DNA from: Sphingomonas hengshuiensis
GTDB lineage: Bacteria > Pseudomonadota > Alphaproteobacteria > Sphingomonadales > Sphingomonadaceae
Reading direction: 5' to 3'
Assembly (NCBI GenBank): GCA_003240755.1
Contig: QFNF01000039.1
Coordinates: 1-29,879, forward strand
DNA length: 29,879 nt
The notes under the pieces: model-generated
Told to the model about the DNA's origin: nothing
What the model saw: only the letters and a program-made list of their open reading frames with translations
Database searches by the model: none
Shown here: one piece after another, positions 1 to 7,782 of the stretch
How positions within the stretch are numbered: the stretch's first letter is position 1
Layout of the letters: each line of letters starts with the position of its first letter
Translations under genes and position numbers: made by a program

Positions 1-21
1 GCGAGCGAGACGCCCGTGGCT

Positions 22-75
22 CACCCCCCCCCCACCGCCTCGCGGCGGTCCCCCTCCCCCCCCTGTGGGGGGGAT
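22..75. repeat. Dispersed GC-rich REP-like element, edge copy
   Basis: A C-rich block with an inner hairpin (ACCGCctcGCGGCGGT) is followed by a second small hairpin (CCCCCCTGTGGGGGGG). The same arrangement, with small differences, recurs at about 28795-28847 and in inverted orientation at 28718-28765. Two intergenic sites in one 30-kb window suggest a dispersed repeat family. It lies downstream of the permease gene. Positions 1-21 hold nothing recognisable. Confidence 0.6.
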
Positions 76-90
76 TTGAGGTACGCGACG

Positions 91-120
91 AAAGCCCCGG
101 CAGGCGACTGCCGGGGCTTT
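91..120. terminator. Rho-independent terminator of the ABC transporter unit
   Basis: A perfect 13-bp stem (91-103 pairs with 108-120) encloses the loop GCGA. The stem ends are A/T-rich, giving CTTTTCGTT on the plus strand and CTTTCGT on the minus strand. It starts five bases beyond the stop codon of the permease, so it probably ends the ATPase-permease transcript. The T-run is short, so termination strength is uncertain. Confidence 0.75.
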
Positions 121-124
121 TCGT

Positions 125-2617
125 TCAGAGTTCCCGCAGCGCCCGCGCCGGCCGTGCGTTCAGGATGGGCAGCGCGCCGAGCAGTCCGATCCCGACCGTC
201 ACGCCAACCCCGACTGCCAGCGTCGCGGCGATCGCGCCATAATCGGGCAGCCAGTCGAACGCGAACAGCTCCACCACCACATACCATCCCCCCGCAATCC
301 CGATCGCCGCCGCCAGTGCGGCGAGGATGATGGCCAGCAGCAGATATTCCAGCGCCTGCGCCGCCAGTATCTGTCCGCGCGTCGCGCCCAGCGTCTTGAG
401 GATCACCGAGTCATAGGTCCGCGTCTCGCGCGCGGCGGCGATCGCGCCGACCAGCACGGCGATGCCGGCGAGGATCGCGATCCCCGCCGCCGCCGCGATC
501 GCGGTCGCCATCTGCGACACGATGGTGCGCACCTGCCCGATTACCTCGCGCACCTCGACCACCGAGGTCGAGGGGAAACGGGCCGACAATGCGCGGACGA
601 CGGCGCGTTCGCGCCCCGGCGGCATGGTGATCGTCGCCGCCAGATTGTGCGGCACGTCGGACAGCGCATCGGGGCTGAACACCATCACGAAATTGAACCC
701 CATCGTGTCCCATTCGATCCTGCGCAGCGAGGCGATGCGCGCGGTGCGTTCCTGTCCGGCGACGCTGATCGTCAGCGGATCGCCGAGTTTCAGCTTCAGC
801 GCCTCCGCCATGCGCTCGTCGATCGAAACGAGCGGCGGCCCGGTATGGTTTGCCGGCCACCAGCGACCCGACACCAGTTCGCTGCCCGGTGGCAGGTCGG
901 CGGAAAAGGTCAGGCCGCGTTCGCCGCGCAGCGCCCATGCCCCCTCCGGAATCGCCTTGAGATCGGCGACGCGGGTGGTGCCGTATGCGGTGATCGTGCC
1001 GCGCATCAGCGGGACGGTCTGCACCTCGGCATCCGGCTGGATCGCGGCGATGGTGGCGCGGAACGCCGGTTCGCGGTCCGGCGGCACGTCGAGCGCGAAC
1101 AGCGCGGGCGCGCGGGCCGGGACGGTCCGTGCGATGTTGGCGTCGAGGCTGGTGCGGATCGCCGCGAGCAGCACGAACAGGGTCAGGCCGAGGCCCAGCG
1201 CCACCACCAGCGCCCCGGTCCGTGCGCCGGGGCGGTGGAGCGCCGCCACCGCCAGCCGCCATAGCGGGCGGCGGGCGCGGGGCAGGCGGGCGGCGGTCCG
1301 GCGGATCAGCCAGCCAAGTCCCGACAGCAGCAGGAGAAGCCCGGCCGCCGCCGCAAGGAACGCCGCGCCGAACCATGGCCGTTCGCTGGTCGCCAGCACC
1401 AGCGCGACGATCCCGGCAAAGGCCGCACCCATATGGGCCGCCGCCTTCCACCGCGGCGCGGCGCGTCCGTCATGGACGCCGCGGAGCAGCCCGGCGGCGG
1501 GCACCGCCCCGGCCGCCAGCAACGGCGGGGCGGCGAAGGCGAGCGCGATCAGCAGGCCATAGGCGGCGGCCTGTGCCAGCGGCAGCGCATGGATCGCGAA
1601 ACGCGGCGCCACCGGCAGCACGTCGCCCGCCAGCGCGACGATCAACGGTACGGCGGCGATGCCGATGGCGAGGCCGACCAGAATGCCGATCGCGGAGACG
1701 GCAACGATCTGCAGCAGATAGACCCGCGCGATCAGCCCGGAGGTGGCCCCCAGCACCTTGAGCGTCGCGATGCTCGAGCGGCGCGCGGCGAGGTAGGAGG
1801 ACACGCCGTTGCCCACCCCGATCCCGGCGATGACCAGCGCGGTCAGCCCGACCAGCACGAGGAATTCGCCCATCCGCGTCAGGAAGCGTTCGGCCCCGGG
1901 CGACGCGCGGTCGCGGGTGCGGCTGTCCCAGCCCTGTGCCGGATACCGGTCGGTGAACGCCCGGATCGCCGTCGCCGGATCGTAGCGGCTGGCGATGCGG
2001 TACTTGCTCTCGTACAGGCTGCCCGGCGCGATCAGCGCGGTACGCCGCAACCCGTCCAGCGACACCAGCGCGACCGCGCCGAGGGTGAAGCCTTCGCTCA
2101 GCCGGTCGGGTTCGTCGGCGATGATCCCGGCGACGGTGAAGCGCGCGGTGCCGAAGCGGACCGGGCCGCCGATGCGCAGGCCCAGCCGTTCGACCAGCGC
2201 CGGCCCGACATAGGTCTCGGTCGGCGACAGCGGGCGGGCGCCGCCGGTGCGCAGGGTCAGCGTGCCGTAGAGCGGATAGGCGGTGTCGACCGCCTTGAGC
2301 TCGATCGGCGCGGTGTCGCCGCCGATATTGGCGGCCATCGACTGCATCCGTACCGTTTCGGACACGGTGCCCAGCCGCGCCATCGACCGGCGTTCGGCGG
2401 CGCCGGCCGTCCGCTGCGACACCGACAATTCGATGTCGCCGCCCAGCAGGCCCTGCCCGCGCGCCGCCAGTTCCTGCGTGATCGACCGGGTGAGGCTGCC
2501 GATCGCCGCCAGCGCGCCGACACCGAGGATCAGGCAGACCAGCAGCAGCCGGAGGCCGCGGAAGCGGGCGTCGAGTTCGCGGCGGGCGAGGGTCCACGCC
2601 AGTCGCCATTCGCTCAT
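125..2617 (-). CDS. FtsX/MacB-type ABC transporter permease (YbbP-like)
   Basis: This is an 830-aa integral membrane permease. It begins with a transmembrane helix near residues 22-42, followed by a large periplasmic region. A first group of helices lies around 250-430, then a second periplasmic region, and a last helix group near the C-terminus (about 710-820). The duplicated FtsX arrangement matches YbbP-type permeases of about 800 aa. Its start overlaps the stop of the ATPase gene by four bases (ATGA), so the two are probably translationally coupled. In E. coli the homologous pair ybbA-ybbP adjoins tesA, as here. The transported substrate is unknown; lipids or lipoproteins are the usual proposal for related systems. 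Family assignment is firm, function is not. Confidence 0.88.
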   Translation of the reverse strand: MSEWRLAWTLARRELDARFRGLRLLLVCLILGVGALAAIGSLTRSITQELAARGQGLLGGDIELSVSQRTAGAAERRSMARLGTVSETVRMQSMAANIGGDTAPIELKAVDTAYPLYGTLTLRTGGARPLSPTETYVGPALVERLGLRIGGPVRFGTARFTVAGIIADEPDRLSEGFTLGAVALVSLDGLRRTALIAPGSLYESKYRIASRYDPATAIRAFTDRYPAQGWDSRTRDRASPGAERFLTRMGEFLVLVGLTALVIAGIGVGNGVSSYLAARRSSIATLKVLGATSGLIARVYLLQIVAVSAIGILVGLAIGIAAVPLIVALAGDVLPVAPRFAIHALPLAQAAAYGLLIALAFAAPPLLAAGAVPAAGLLRGVHDGRAAPRWKAAAHMGAAFAGIVALVLATSERPWFGAAFLAAAAGLLLLLSGLGWLIRRTAARLPRARRPLWRLAVAALHRPGARTGALVVALGLGLTLFVLLAAIRTSLDANIARTVPARAPALFALDVPPDREPAFRATIAAIQPDAEVQTVPLMRGTITAYGTTRVADLKAIPEGAWALRGERGLTFSADLPPGSELVSGRWWPANHTGPPLVSIDERMAEALKLKLGDPLTISVAGQERTARIASLRRIEWDTMGFNFVMVFSPDALSDVPHNLAATITMPPGRERAVVRALSARFPSTSVVEVREVIGQVRTIVSQMATAIAAAAGIAILAGIAVLVGAIAAARETRTYDSVILKTLGATRGQILAAQALEYLLLAIILAALAAAIGIAGGWYVVVELFAFDWLPDYGAIAATLAVGVGVTVGIGLLGALPILNARPARALREL

Positions 2618-3309
2618 CGGCCGCTGTCTCTGGCGATACGGCCATCGGCCAGCTCGACCACCCGGTCGCAGCGTTCGGCGAGCGCCGGGTCGTGGGTGAT
2701 GACCAGCAGCGTCGCCTGCGTGGCGGCGCGGCGTTCGAACAGCAGGTCCATGATCGCATGGCCGGTGGCGCGGTCGAGATTGCCGGTCGGTTCGTCGGCG
2801 AACACCAATGCCGGTCGCCCGGCCAGCGCGCGGGCGATGGCGACGCGCTGCTGCTCGCCGCCCGATAGCTGCGCCGGATAATGGTGGAGGCGGTGGCCGA
2901 GGCCGACCGATGCCAGTTCCGCCTCGGCCCGCGCAAAGGCGTCGGCGACGCCGGCCAGTTCCATCGGCACCGCGACATTTTCCAGCGCGGTCATGGTCGG
3001 CAGCAGGTGGAACGCCTGCAGCACGATGCCGATCCGCCCGCGCCTCGCGCGTGCCAGGTCGTCCTCGCCCATCGCCCCGAAATCGGCGCCGGCGACGCGG
3101 ACCTGCCCGCCGCTGGCGCGTTCGAGGCCGGAGAGCACCGCCATCAGCGACGACTTGCCCGATCCCGACGCCCCGAGCAGCGCGACGCTGGACCCGGCGC
3201 GGACCGCGAGGTCGATGCCATGGAGGATCGGCGTGGCGGCGTCGCCATCGCCCAGCGTCAGGGTGACACCGCGCGCGTCGATGACCATATCGTTCGAAAC
3301 CGAGTGCAT
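2614..3309 (-). CDS. ABC transporter ATP-binding protein (YbbA/LolD-like)
   Basis: This 231-aa cytoplasmic ATPase powers the adjacent FtsX-type permease. Visible motifs are Walker A GASGSGKS (46-53), Q-loop near residue 98, signature LSGGEQQR (148-155), Walker B LVFADEP (168-174) and the switch histidine in THD (205-207). The length is right for the LolD/MacB-type ATPase group. The open frame continues upstream, but homology begins at about residue 9 of this model. Candidate starts are the ATG at 3309 and another at 3288. The ATG at 3309 shares bases with the ATG of the divergent esterase, so one of the two starts may be wrong. Confidence 0.88.
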   Translation of the reverse strand: MHSVSNDMVIDARGVTLTLGDGDAATPILHGIDLAVRAGSSVALLGASGSGKSSLMAVLSGLERASGGQVRVAGADFGAMGEDDLARARRGRIGIVLQAFHLLPTMTALENVAVPMELAGVADAFARAEAELASVGLGHRLHHYPAQLSGGEQQRVAIARALAGRPALVFADEPTGNLDRATGHAIMDLLFERRAATQATLLVITHDPALAERCDRVVELADGRIARDSGR

Positions 3310-4057
3310 GGGAGTGTTATCGCCAGTGACGAAGCAGGGACCCTCATATGCGGGCGCATTCGCCATTCTCCAAGGCGCGCTGCTGCTCGGCGCGTGCAAC
3401 CAGCCCGATTTGTCGGAAGGCAACGACGCGACCCCGGTGAACGTCGCCGCCGATGCGACGCCGTCGCCCGCCGCGCGCAGGGCGCCGGTCGCCGGGCCGG
3501 AGCGGCTGGTGCTGGCGTTCGGCGACAGCCTGTATGCGGGGTACGGCCTTGCGCGCGGCGACAGCCTGCCCGACGATCTGCAGGACGCGCTGCGCGCCCG
3601 GGGGATCAACGCGCGCGTGGTGAATGGCGGGATTTCGGGCGACACCAGCGCGGCGGGGCGGCAGCGGCTGGCCTTCACGCTCGACAAGCTGGAGCGCAAG
3701 CCCGACCTCGTGCTGCTGGGGCTGGGCGGCAACGACCTGCTGCGCCAGATCCCGCCGGCCGAGACGCGGGCCAATTTCGTCGCCATGCTGGATGAATTGC
3801 GGCGCCGCGATATTCCCGTGGTGCTGACCGGCATGATGGTGCCGCCCAATCTGGGTCCGGACTATGCCGCCGCGTTCAACCGCATCTGGCCCGACATGGC
3901 GAAGCGGTACGACGCGACGCTCGATCCGTTCATCCTCGCCGGGGTGATCGGCAACCGCGCGCTGATGCTGCCCGACGGCATCCACCCCAATGCGCAGGGG
4001 GTGGACCGGATCGTCGCACGGCTGGGGCCGGTGGTGGCGGCGCGGTTGCGGGGGTAG
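3308..4057 (+). CDS. tesA: GDSL/SGNH arylesterase, TesA-like, probable lipoprotein
   Basis: This 249-aa SGNH hydrolase probably acts as an esterase, thioesterase or lysophospholipase in the periplasm. The block I motif FGDSLYAGYG carries the nucleophile Ser74, block III is LGGNDLL and block V is DGIHPN. The N-terminus has a hydrophobic stretch ending LLLGAC, a good lipobox with the lipidated Cys at residue 30, so the mature protein is probably membrane-anchored. The start is uncertain: ATG 3308 is used here, while GTG at 3314 or 3326 would give shorter leaders. It is divergent from the ATPase-permease pair, an association conserved with E. coli tesA-ybbAP. E. coli TesA is a soluble periplasmic protein, so the lipobox is a difference. 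Confidence 0.87.
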   Translation: MGVLSPVTKQGPSYAGAFAILQGALLLGACNQPDLSEGNDATPVNVAADATPSPAARRAPVAGPERLVLAFGDSLYAGYGLARGDSLPDDLQDALRARGINARVVNGGISGDTSAAGRQRLAFTLDKLERKPDLVLLGLGGNDLLRQIPPAETRANFVAMLDELRRRDIPVVLTGMMVPPNLGPDYAAAFNRIWPDMAKRYDATLDPFILAGVIGNRALMLPDGIHPNAQGVDRIVARLGPVVAARLRG

Positions 4058-4113
4058 GGAATTTCCCGTTTTGCCGTCGAACCCGGCGGTTTTTGGGAAG
4101 CGTAGATCGGGAA

Positions 4114-4137
4114 CGGGTTTCGGGAAAGTGAAACCCG
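4114..4137. other. Small hairpin in the gap after the esterase gene
   Basis: An 8-bp perfect stem (CGGGTTTC at 4114-4121 with GAAACCCG at 4130-4137) has an 8-nt loop. No T-run follows, so terminator function is doubtful. Slightly upstream, a short GCCG/CGGC stem followed by GGTTTTT (about 4073-4094) is a weak alternative terminator for the esterase gene. The rest of 4058-4262 holds nothing I recognise. Confidence 0.25.
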
Positions 4138-4262
4138 CAGGCGTCCGTTGGCGTGATGGGCATGGCCGGATTTTCGTCACAGGTTCGTTTTCGGGGATGC
4201 AGCCTCTTGCCGAGGGACTACCCGTGTGGGTCGCTGCTGACCCTGTAATCCAGAGGCTAGAC

Positions 4263-4460
4263 ATGAAGAACGCCAAAACCCGCTACCTACCGCTCGTCAT
4301 AGTACCTGCGATCATGCCGGCGGTGCTTATGCCGTTATTGGTGAGCCAGCATGTGCCGGCCAATCTGATCGACGGGGCAATGGGCGTTTCGATCGGTTTG
4401 GCGATTGTCGGTCTCGTTCGAATGAAGAGAGGTCGTGGCCGCTGCGCTGCAACTAGCTGA
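4263..4460 (+). CDS. Small hydrophobic membrane protein, unknown function
   Basis: This is a possible 65-aa protein beginning MKNAKTRYLPLVIVPAIMP. It has two hydrophobic segments (about residues 8-25 and 36-54) separated by a short polar turn, and a basic tail (MKRGRGR). AGAGG lies six bases before the ATG, a reasonable ribosome binding site. Base composition is noticeably less GC-rich than the neighbours, and the wobble positions do not show the strong G/C bias of the flanking genes. It could be a real two-helix membrane protein or a chance frame. I do not recognise a family. Confidence 0.45.
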   Translation: MKNAKTRYLPLVIVPAIMPAVLMPLLVSQHVPANLIDGAMGVSIGLAIVGLVRMKRGRGRCAATS

Positions 4461-4527
4461 CTCTGCTGAGGGGCTCGGCACCTCCGATCGCAATTTCCTT
4501 TCACCATCGTTTGCGGGGAAGCCATCC

Positions 4528-5709
4528 CTACCCGAACGGGCGGTCGATCGATGGCTGCGGCTGGGTGAACCACCGGGCGCCGGTGTCGGTGACGTGGAAA
4601 TGATCCTCCAGCCGGATGCCGAAGCGGTCGGGGACGACGATCATCGGTTCGTTCGAGAAACACATACCGGCGCGAAGCGGCGTCGTGTCGCCGCGGACCA
4701 GCCAGGCGGGTTCGTGGATCGACAGGCCGATGCCGTGGCCGGTGCGATGCGGCAGGCCGGGCAGGCGATAGTCGGGGCCGAGGCCTTCGCGGACCAGCAC
4801 CGCGCGGGCGGCGGCGTCGACCGCTTCGCAGGGGACGCCGGGGGCGGCGGCGGCGAAGGCGGCGGCCTGCGCCGCGTGTTCGATGTCCCAGATCGCGCGG
4901 ACCTCGTCGGCGACCGCGCCGAAGGCATAGGTGCGGGTGATGTCGCTGTGATAGCCGCCGACGCGACAGCCGGTGTCGACCAGCACCAGTTCCCCCTCCG
5001 CCAGCGCGCGGTCGCCGGGCAGGCCGTGGGGAAAGGCGGTGGCGCGCCCGAACTGGACGATGCAGAAGAACGAACCCCCGCCGCCGACGGCGCGGTGCGC
5101 GTCGTCGATGAAGCGGACGACCTCGCTGGCGAGGATGCCGGGACGCAGGATGCGCGCGGCGGCGGCCTGTACCGCGAGCGTCATGTCCTTCGCCTGTTGC
5201 AGCAGCGCCAGTTCGGCGGGCGACTTGACCATGCGGCACCCGTCGATCGCCGGCGCACCGTCGAGCAGCGACAGGCCATGGCGGGCGAGCTTCTGTCCCC
5301 ACGCGAACGGCAGTAGCGGATCGACCGCGAGGCGTCCGCCGGCGGGAAGCGCGTCGCGGACCAAGGCGGTCGGGTCTTCGTCCTCTTCCCACAGCAGCAG
5401 GTCGGCGGCGATGGTCAGGTCGGCCTCCAGCGTGCCGCGTTCGAACGCCGGACAGACGATGCGCGGGGGGCCGGTGACGGGCAGCAGCAGCGCGACCATC
5501 CGCTCGCTCGGCCCCCATGGGATGCCCATGAAATAGTCGAGCGACGCACCGGTATGGACCAGCAGCGCGTCGGCGCCGGCGGCCTCGGTCAGCGCGCGGG
5601 CGCGCTCGATCCGGGCGTCGCGCTCGGTGGCGGTGATCGGCGGGGCGGGGGTGGCCCAGGGTGCGAGCGCCGCGAGTTCGGTCGCCGCGGTCGATCCGCC
5701 GATGGTCAT
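4528..5709 (-). CDS. M24-family Xaa-Pro aminopeptidase/dipeptidase
   Basis: This 393-aa metallopeptidase has the pita-bread fold of aminopeptidase P and prolidase. An N-terminal creatinase-like domain spans about residues 25-160 and the M24 catalytic domain about 165-375. All five metal ligands are visible: Asp245 (VDTGCR), Asp256 (SDITRT), His325 (RTGHGIG), Glu354 (NEPMI) and Glu368 (RLEDHF). It has no signal peptide and is presumably cytoplasmic, removing residues N-terminal to proline during peptide turnover. It stands alone on its strand with non-coding DNA on its upstream side. Exact substrate preference (aminopeptidase P or prolidase) cannot be read from the sequence. Confidence 0.9.
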   Translation of the reverse strand: MTIGGSTAATELAALAPWATPAPPITATERDARIERARALTEAAGADALLVHTGASLDYFMGIPWGPSERMVALLLPVTGPPRIVCPAFERGTLEADLTIAADLLLWEEDEDPTALVRDALPAGGRLAVDPLLPFAWGQKLARHGLSLLDGAPAIDGCRMVKSPAELALLQQAKDMTLAVQAAAARILRPGILASEVVRFIDDAHRAVGGGGSFFCIVQFGRATAFPHGLPGDRALAEGELVLVDTGCRVGGYHSDITRTYAFGAVADEVRAIWDIEHAAQAAAFAAAAPGVPCEAVDAAARAVLVREGLGPDYRLPGLPHRTGHGIGLSIHEPAWLVRGDTTPLRAGMCFSNEPMIVVPDRFGIRLEDHFHVTDTGARWFTQPQPSIDRPFG

Positions 5710-5974
5710 GGTTGCCGGTCCTTGTGCGGGGTGCGGAAGGGGGGCGACTGTACGCCGGCTCTTCCGGGTTGAGTAGTCGTTACGCCTGTCGGAATGGCGG
5801 ATTGGCGGGCTGGTGCAGGTGCTTCGATACGGGCCTTCGACAAGCTCAGTCCCTACTCAGCATGAACGGTTGATGAGATTCCACATGGGCCAAGCCGCGC
5901 CTGGCGACCCGCACCTGCCCTACCCACTCCGTCTGGTTCGAGCAGCTTCGAGCTTGTCGAGAAGCGTCCGTCGA
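5710..5974. other. Non-coding region with REP-like elements left of the tandem array
   Basis: No coding sequence was recognised. One REP-like unit lies at about 5838-5864 (CCTTCGACAAGCTCAG, then CAGCATGAACGG). Another lies at about 5946-5964 (CTTCGAGCTTGTCGAGAAG). The second is close to an inverted copy of the TTCTCGACAGGCTCGAAC segment that ends each tandem unit to its right. The promoter of the peptidase gene should lie near 5710-5780 on the minus strand but is not obvious. Confidence 0.55.
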
Positions 5975-6257
5975 GAACTGAACGGGGAGAGGGCGGGGGT
6001 TTCCCGCCGGCGTTGCCCCTGTGGAACCCCGTTCTCGACAGGCTCGAACTGAACGGGGAGAGGGCGGGTCTTTCCGCCGGCGCTGCCCGTGTGGAATCCC
6101 GTTCTCGACAGGCTCGAACTGAACGGGGGGAGGGCGGGTTTTTCCCGCCGGCGTTGCCCCTGTGGAACCTCGTTCTCGACAGGCTCGAACTGAACGGGGG
6201 GAGGGCGGGGGTTTCCCACCGGCGTTGTCCCTGTGGAACCTCGTTCTCGACAGGCTC
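5975..6257. repeat. Four imperfect ~71-bp tandem repeats
   Basis: Units begin at 5975, 6046, 6116 and 6187, with lengths 71, 70, 71 and 71 bp. Each starts GAACTGAACGGGG, continues with a G-rich segment and a short CCGCCGGCG-type core, and ends GTTCTCGACAGGCTC. The core pairs with the GGCGGG segment before it. Unit length is not a multiple of three and units differ by substitutions and one indel, so this is not a protein repeat. The junction segment TTCTCGACAGGCTCGAACTGAACGG resembles REP elements of sphingomonads (recalled, not searched). The array lies between the peptidase gene and the amino-acid permease. Confidence 0.85.
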
Positions 6258-6374
6258 GAACCAGACGGATCTTTCGGAAGGGGAGTGCGCGGACGCTCCC
6301 CACCCGACGCAAGAATGTTGTGCAATCGCGCGGGCGGGTCCAGCGTGGTCGCAACGGGTAACGGGGGAGTGACG
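6258..6374. other. Upstream region of the amino-acid permease
   Basis: The first bases (CGAACCAGACGG) are the degenerate start of a fifth repeat unit. The remainder should carry the permease promoter, but no convincing -35/-10 pair was found. ACGGGGGAG at 6361-6369 is the ribosome binding site of the permease. Confidence 0.4.
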
Positions 6375-7778
6375 ATGTTCGGACCACGCAAGACGCTGGG
6401 GAGCGCGGCGGCGCCGGAGGGGCGGCTGGCCAAGACGCTGGGCTGGCCGCACCTGATCGCGCTGGGCGTGGGGGCGATCGTCGGGACCGGCATCTATACG
6501 CTGACCGGTGTCGGGGCGGAGCGCGCCGGGCCGGCGGTGATCCTGGCGTTCGCCATCGCCGGGGCGGTGTGCGCGTGCGCCGCGCTCGCCTATGCCGAAC
6601 TGGCGACGATGATCCCGGCGGCGGGCAGCGCCTATACCTTCAGCTATACCGCGGTCGGGGAGACGATCGCATGGATCGTCGGGTGGAGCCTGATCCTCGA
6701 ATATTCGCTGGCGTGCTCGACGGTGGCGGTCGGCTGGTCGGGCTATCTGGTCGGATGGGTACAGGCGGTCGGCGTCACGCTGCCGCCCGAGCTGCTGGTC
6801 GGGCCGCATGGCGGCGGGATCGTCAACCTGCCCGCGGTGCTGGTCGCGCTGGCCGTGATGGGGATGCTGGTGGCCGGCACGCGCGAGAGTGCGACGCTGA
6901 ACATCGTGCTGGTCGTCATCAAGCTGGTGGCGCTGACGGTATTCGTCGCCTTTGCGCTGCCGGCGTTCGATGGCGGCAACCTGCAACCCTTCATGCCGTA
7001 CGGCTTCGGCAGCACCGAGGTCGACGGCGCCAAGCGCGGCGTGATGGCGGCGGCGGCGATCGTGTTCTTCGCCTTTTACGGCTTCGATACCGTCGCGACC
7101 TCGGCCGAGGAGGCGCGCAATCCCGGCCGCGACCTGACGATTGGCATCGTCGGGTCGATGGTGGTGTGTACCGTCATCTATATGGCGGTGGCAGTCGCGG
7201 CGGTGGGGGCGGTCCCGTTCCGGGCACTGGCCGACAGCCCCGAGCCGCTGGCGCTGGTGCTGCGCTCGCTGGGACAGCCGGGCGCGGCGTATCTGATCGC
7301 GCTGGCGGCGGTGATCGCGCTGCCGTCGGTGATCCTGGTGATGATGTACGGGCAGAGCCGCGTGTTCTTCGTGATGGCGCGCGACGGGCTGTTGCCGCGC
7401 TGGCTGGCGGCGGTGAGCCCGCGATCGGGCGCGCCGACGCGGATCACGCTGCTGACCGGGGTCGCGATCGCGGTGATCGCCGGGCTGGTGCGGCTCGACC
7501 GGATCGCCGAGCTGGCCAATGCCGGCACGCTGATCGCGTTCATCTCGGTCGGCGCCAGCCTGATGATCCTGCGCCGCCGCGCGCCCGATGCGCCGCGCCG
7601 GTTCCGCTGTCCCGCGCCGTTCGTCGTGGGCACGTTCACGATCCTCGGCTGCCTGTACCTGTTCTCCAGCCTGCCGGTGACGACGTTCTTCTGGTGCGCG
7701 GTGTGGAACGCGGTCGGGCTGACGCTCTACTTCCTTTACGGCCGGCGCCACAGCCTGTTGCGCCGGCCGGCGGGGTGA
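6375..7778 (+). CDS. APC-superfamily amino-acid permease (CAT/YfnA-like)
   Basis: This 467-aa inner-membrane transporter is almost entirely hydrophobic with about 12 helices. The family signature after helix 1 is GVGAIVGTGIYTLTG, followed by AELATMIPAAGSAYTF and, in the central part, FFAFYGFDTVATSAEEARNP, all typical of cationic amino-acid transporter (CAT) and YfnA-type permeases. An open frame extends upstream into the repeat array, but homology starts near the ATG at 6375. The strong GGGGGAG sequence six bases before it fixes the start. The substrate is probably an amino acid; which one is not readable. It ends four bases before the convergent GH92 gene, with no obvious terminator between them. 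Confidence 0.88.
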   Translation: MFGPRKTLGSAAAPEGRLAKTLGWPHLIALGVGAIVGTGIYTLTGVGAERAGPAVILAFAIAGAVCACAALAYAELATMIPAAGSAYTFSYTAVGETIAWIVGWSLILEYSLACSTVAVGWSGYLVGWVQAVGVTLPPELLVGPHGGGIVNLPAVLVALAVMGMLVAGTRESATLNIVLVVIKLVALTVFVAFALPAFDGGNLQPFMPYGFGSTEVDGAKRGVMAAAAIVFFAFYGFDTVATSAEEARNPGRDLTIGIVGSMVVCTVIYMAVAVAAVGAVPFRALADSPEPLALVLRSLGQPGAAYLIALAAVIALPSVILVMMYGQSRVFFVMARDGLLPRWLAAVSPRSGAPTRITLLTGVAIAVIAGLVRLDRIAELANAGTLIAFISVGASLMILRRRAPDAPRRFRCPAPFVVGTFTILGCLYLFSSLPVTTFFWCAVWNAVGLTLYFLYGRRHSLLRRPAG

Positions 7779-7782
7779 GCGC

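Noticed and set aside
2614..3849. 411-residue version of the ABC ATPase starting at 3849
   Set aside because: The extra 180 residues are antisense to the esterase and show no homology; the ATPase domain begins close to the ATG at 3309 or 3288.
5975..6257. Possible CRISPR array
   Set aside because: The units are 70-71 bp head to tail with no unique spacers, and there are no cas genes in the window.
5853..7751. Minus-strand frame across the tandem repeats and the amino-acid permease
   Set aside because: Low-complexity Arg/His/Asp-rich translation opposite a clear 12-helix permease; no family features.
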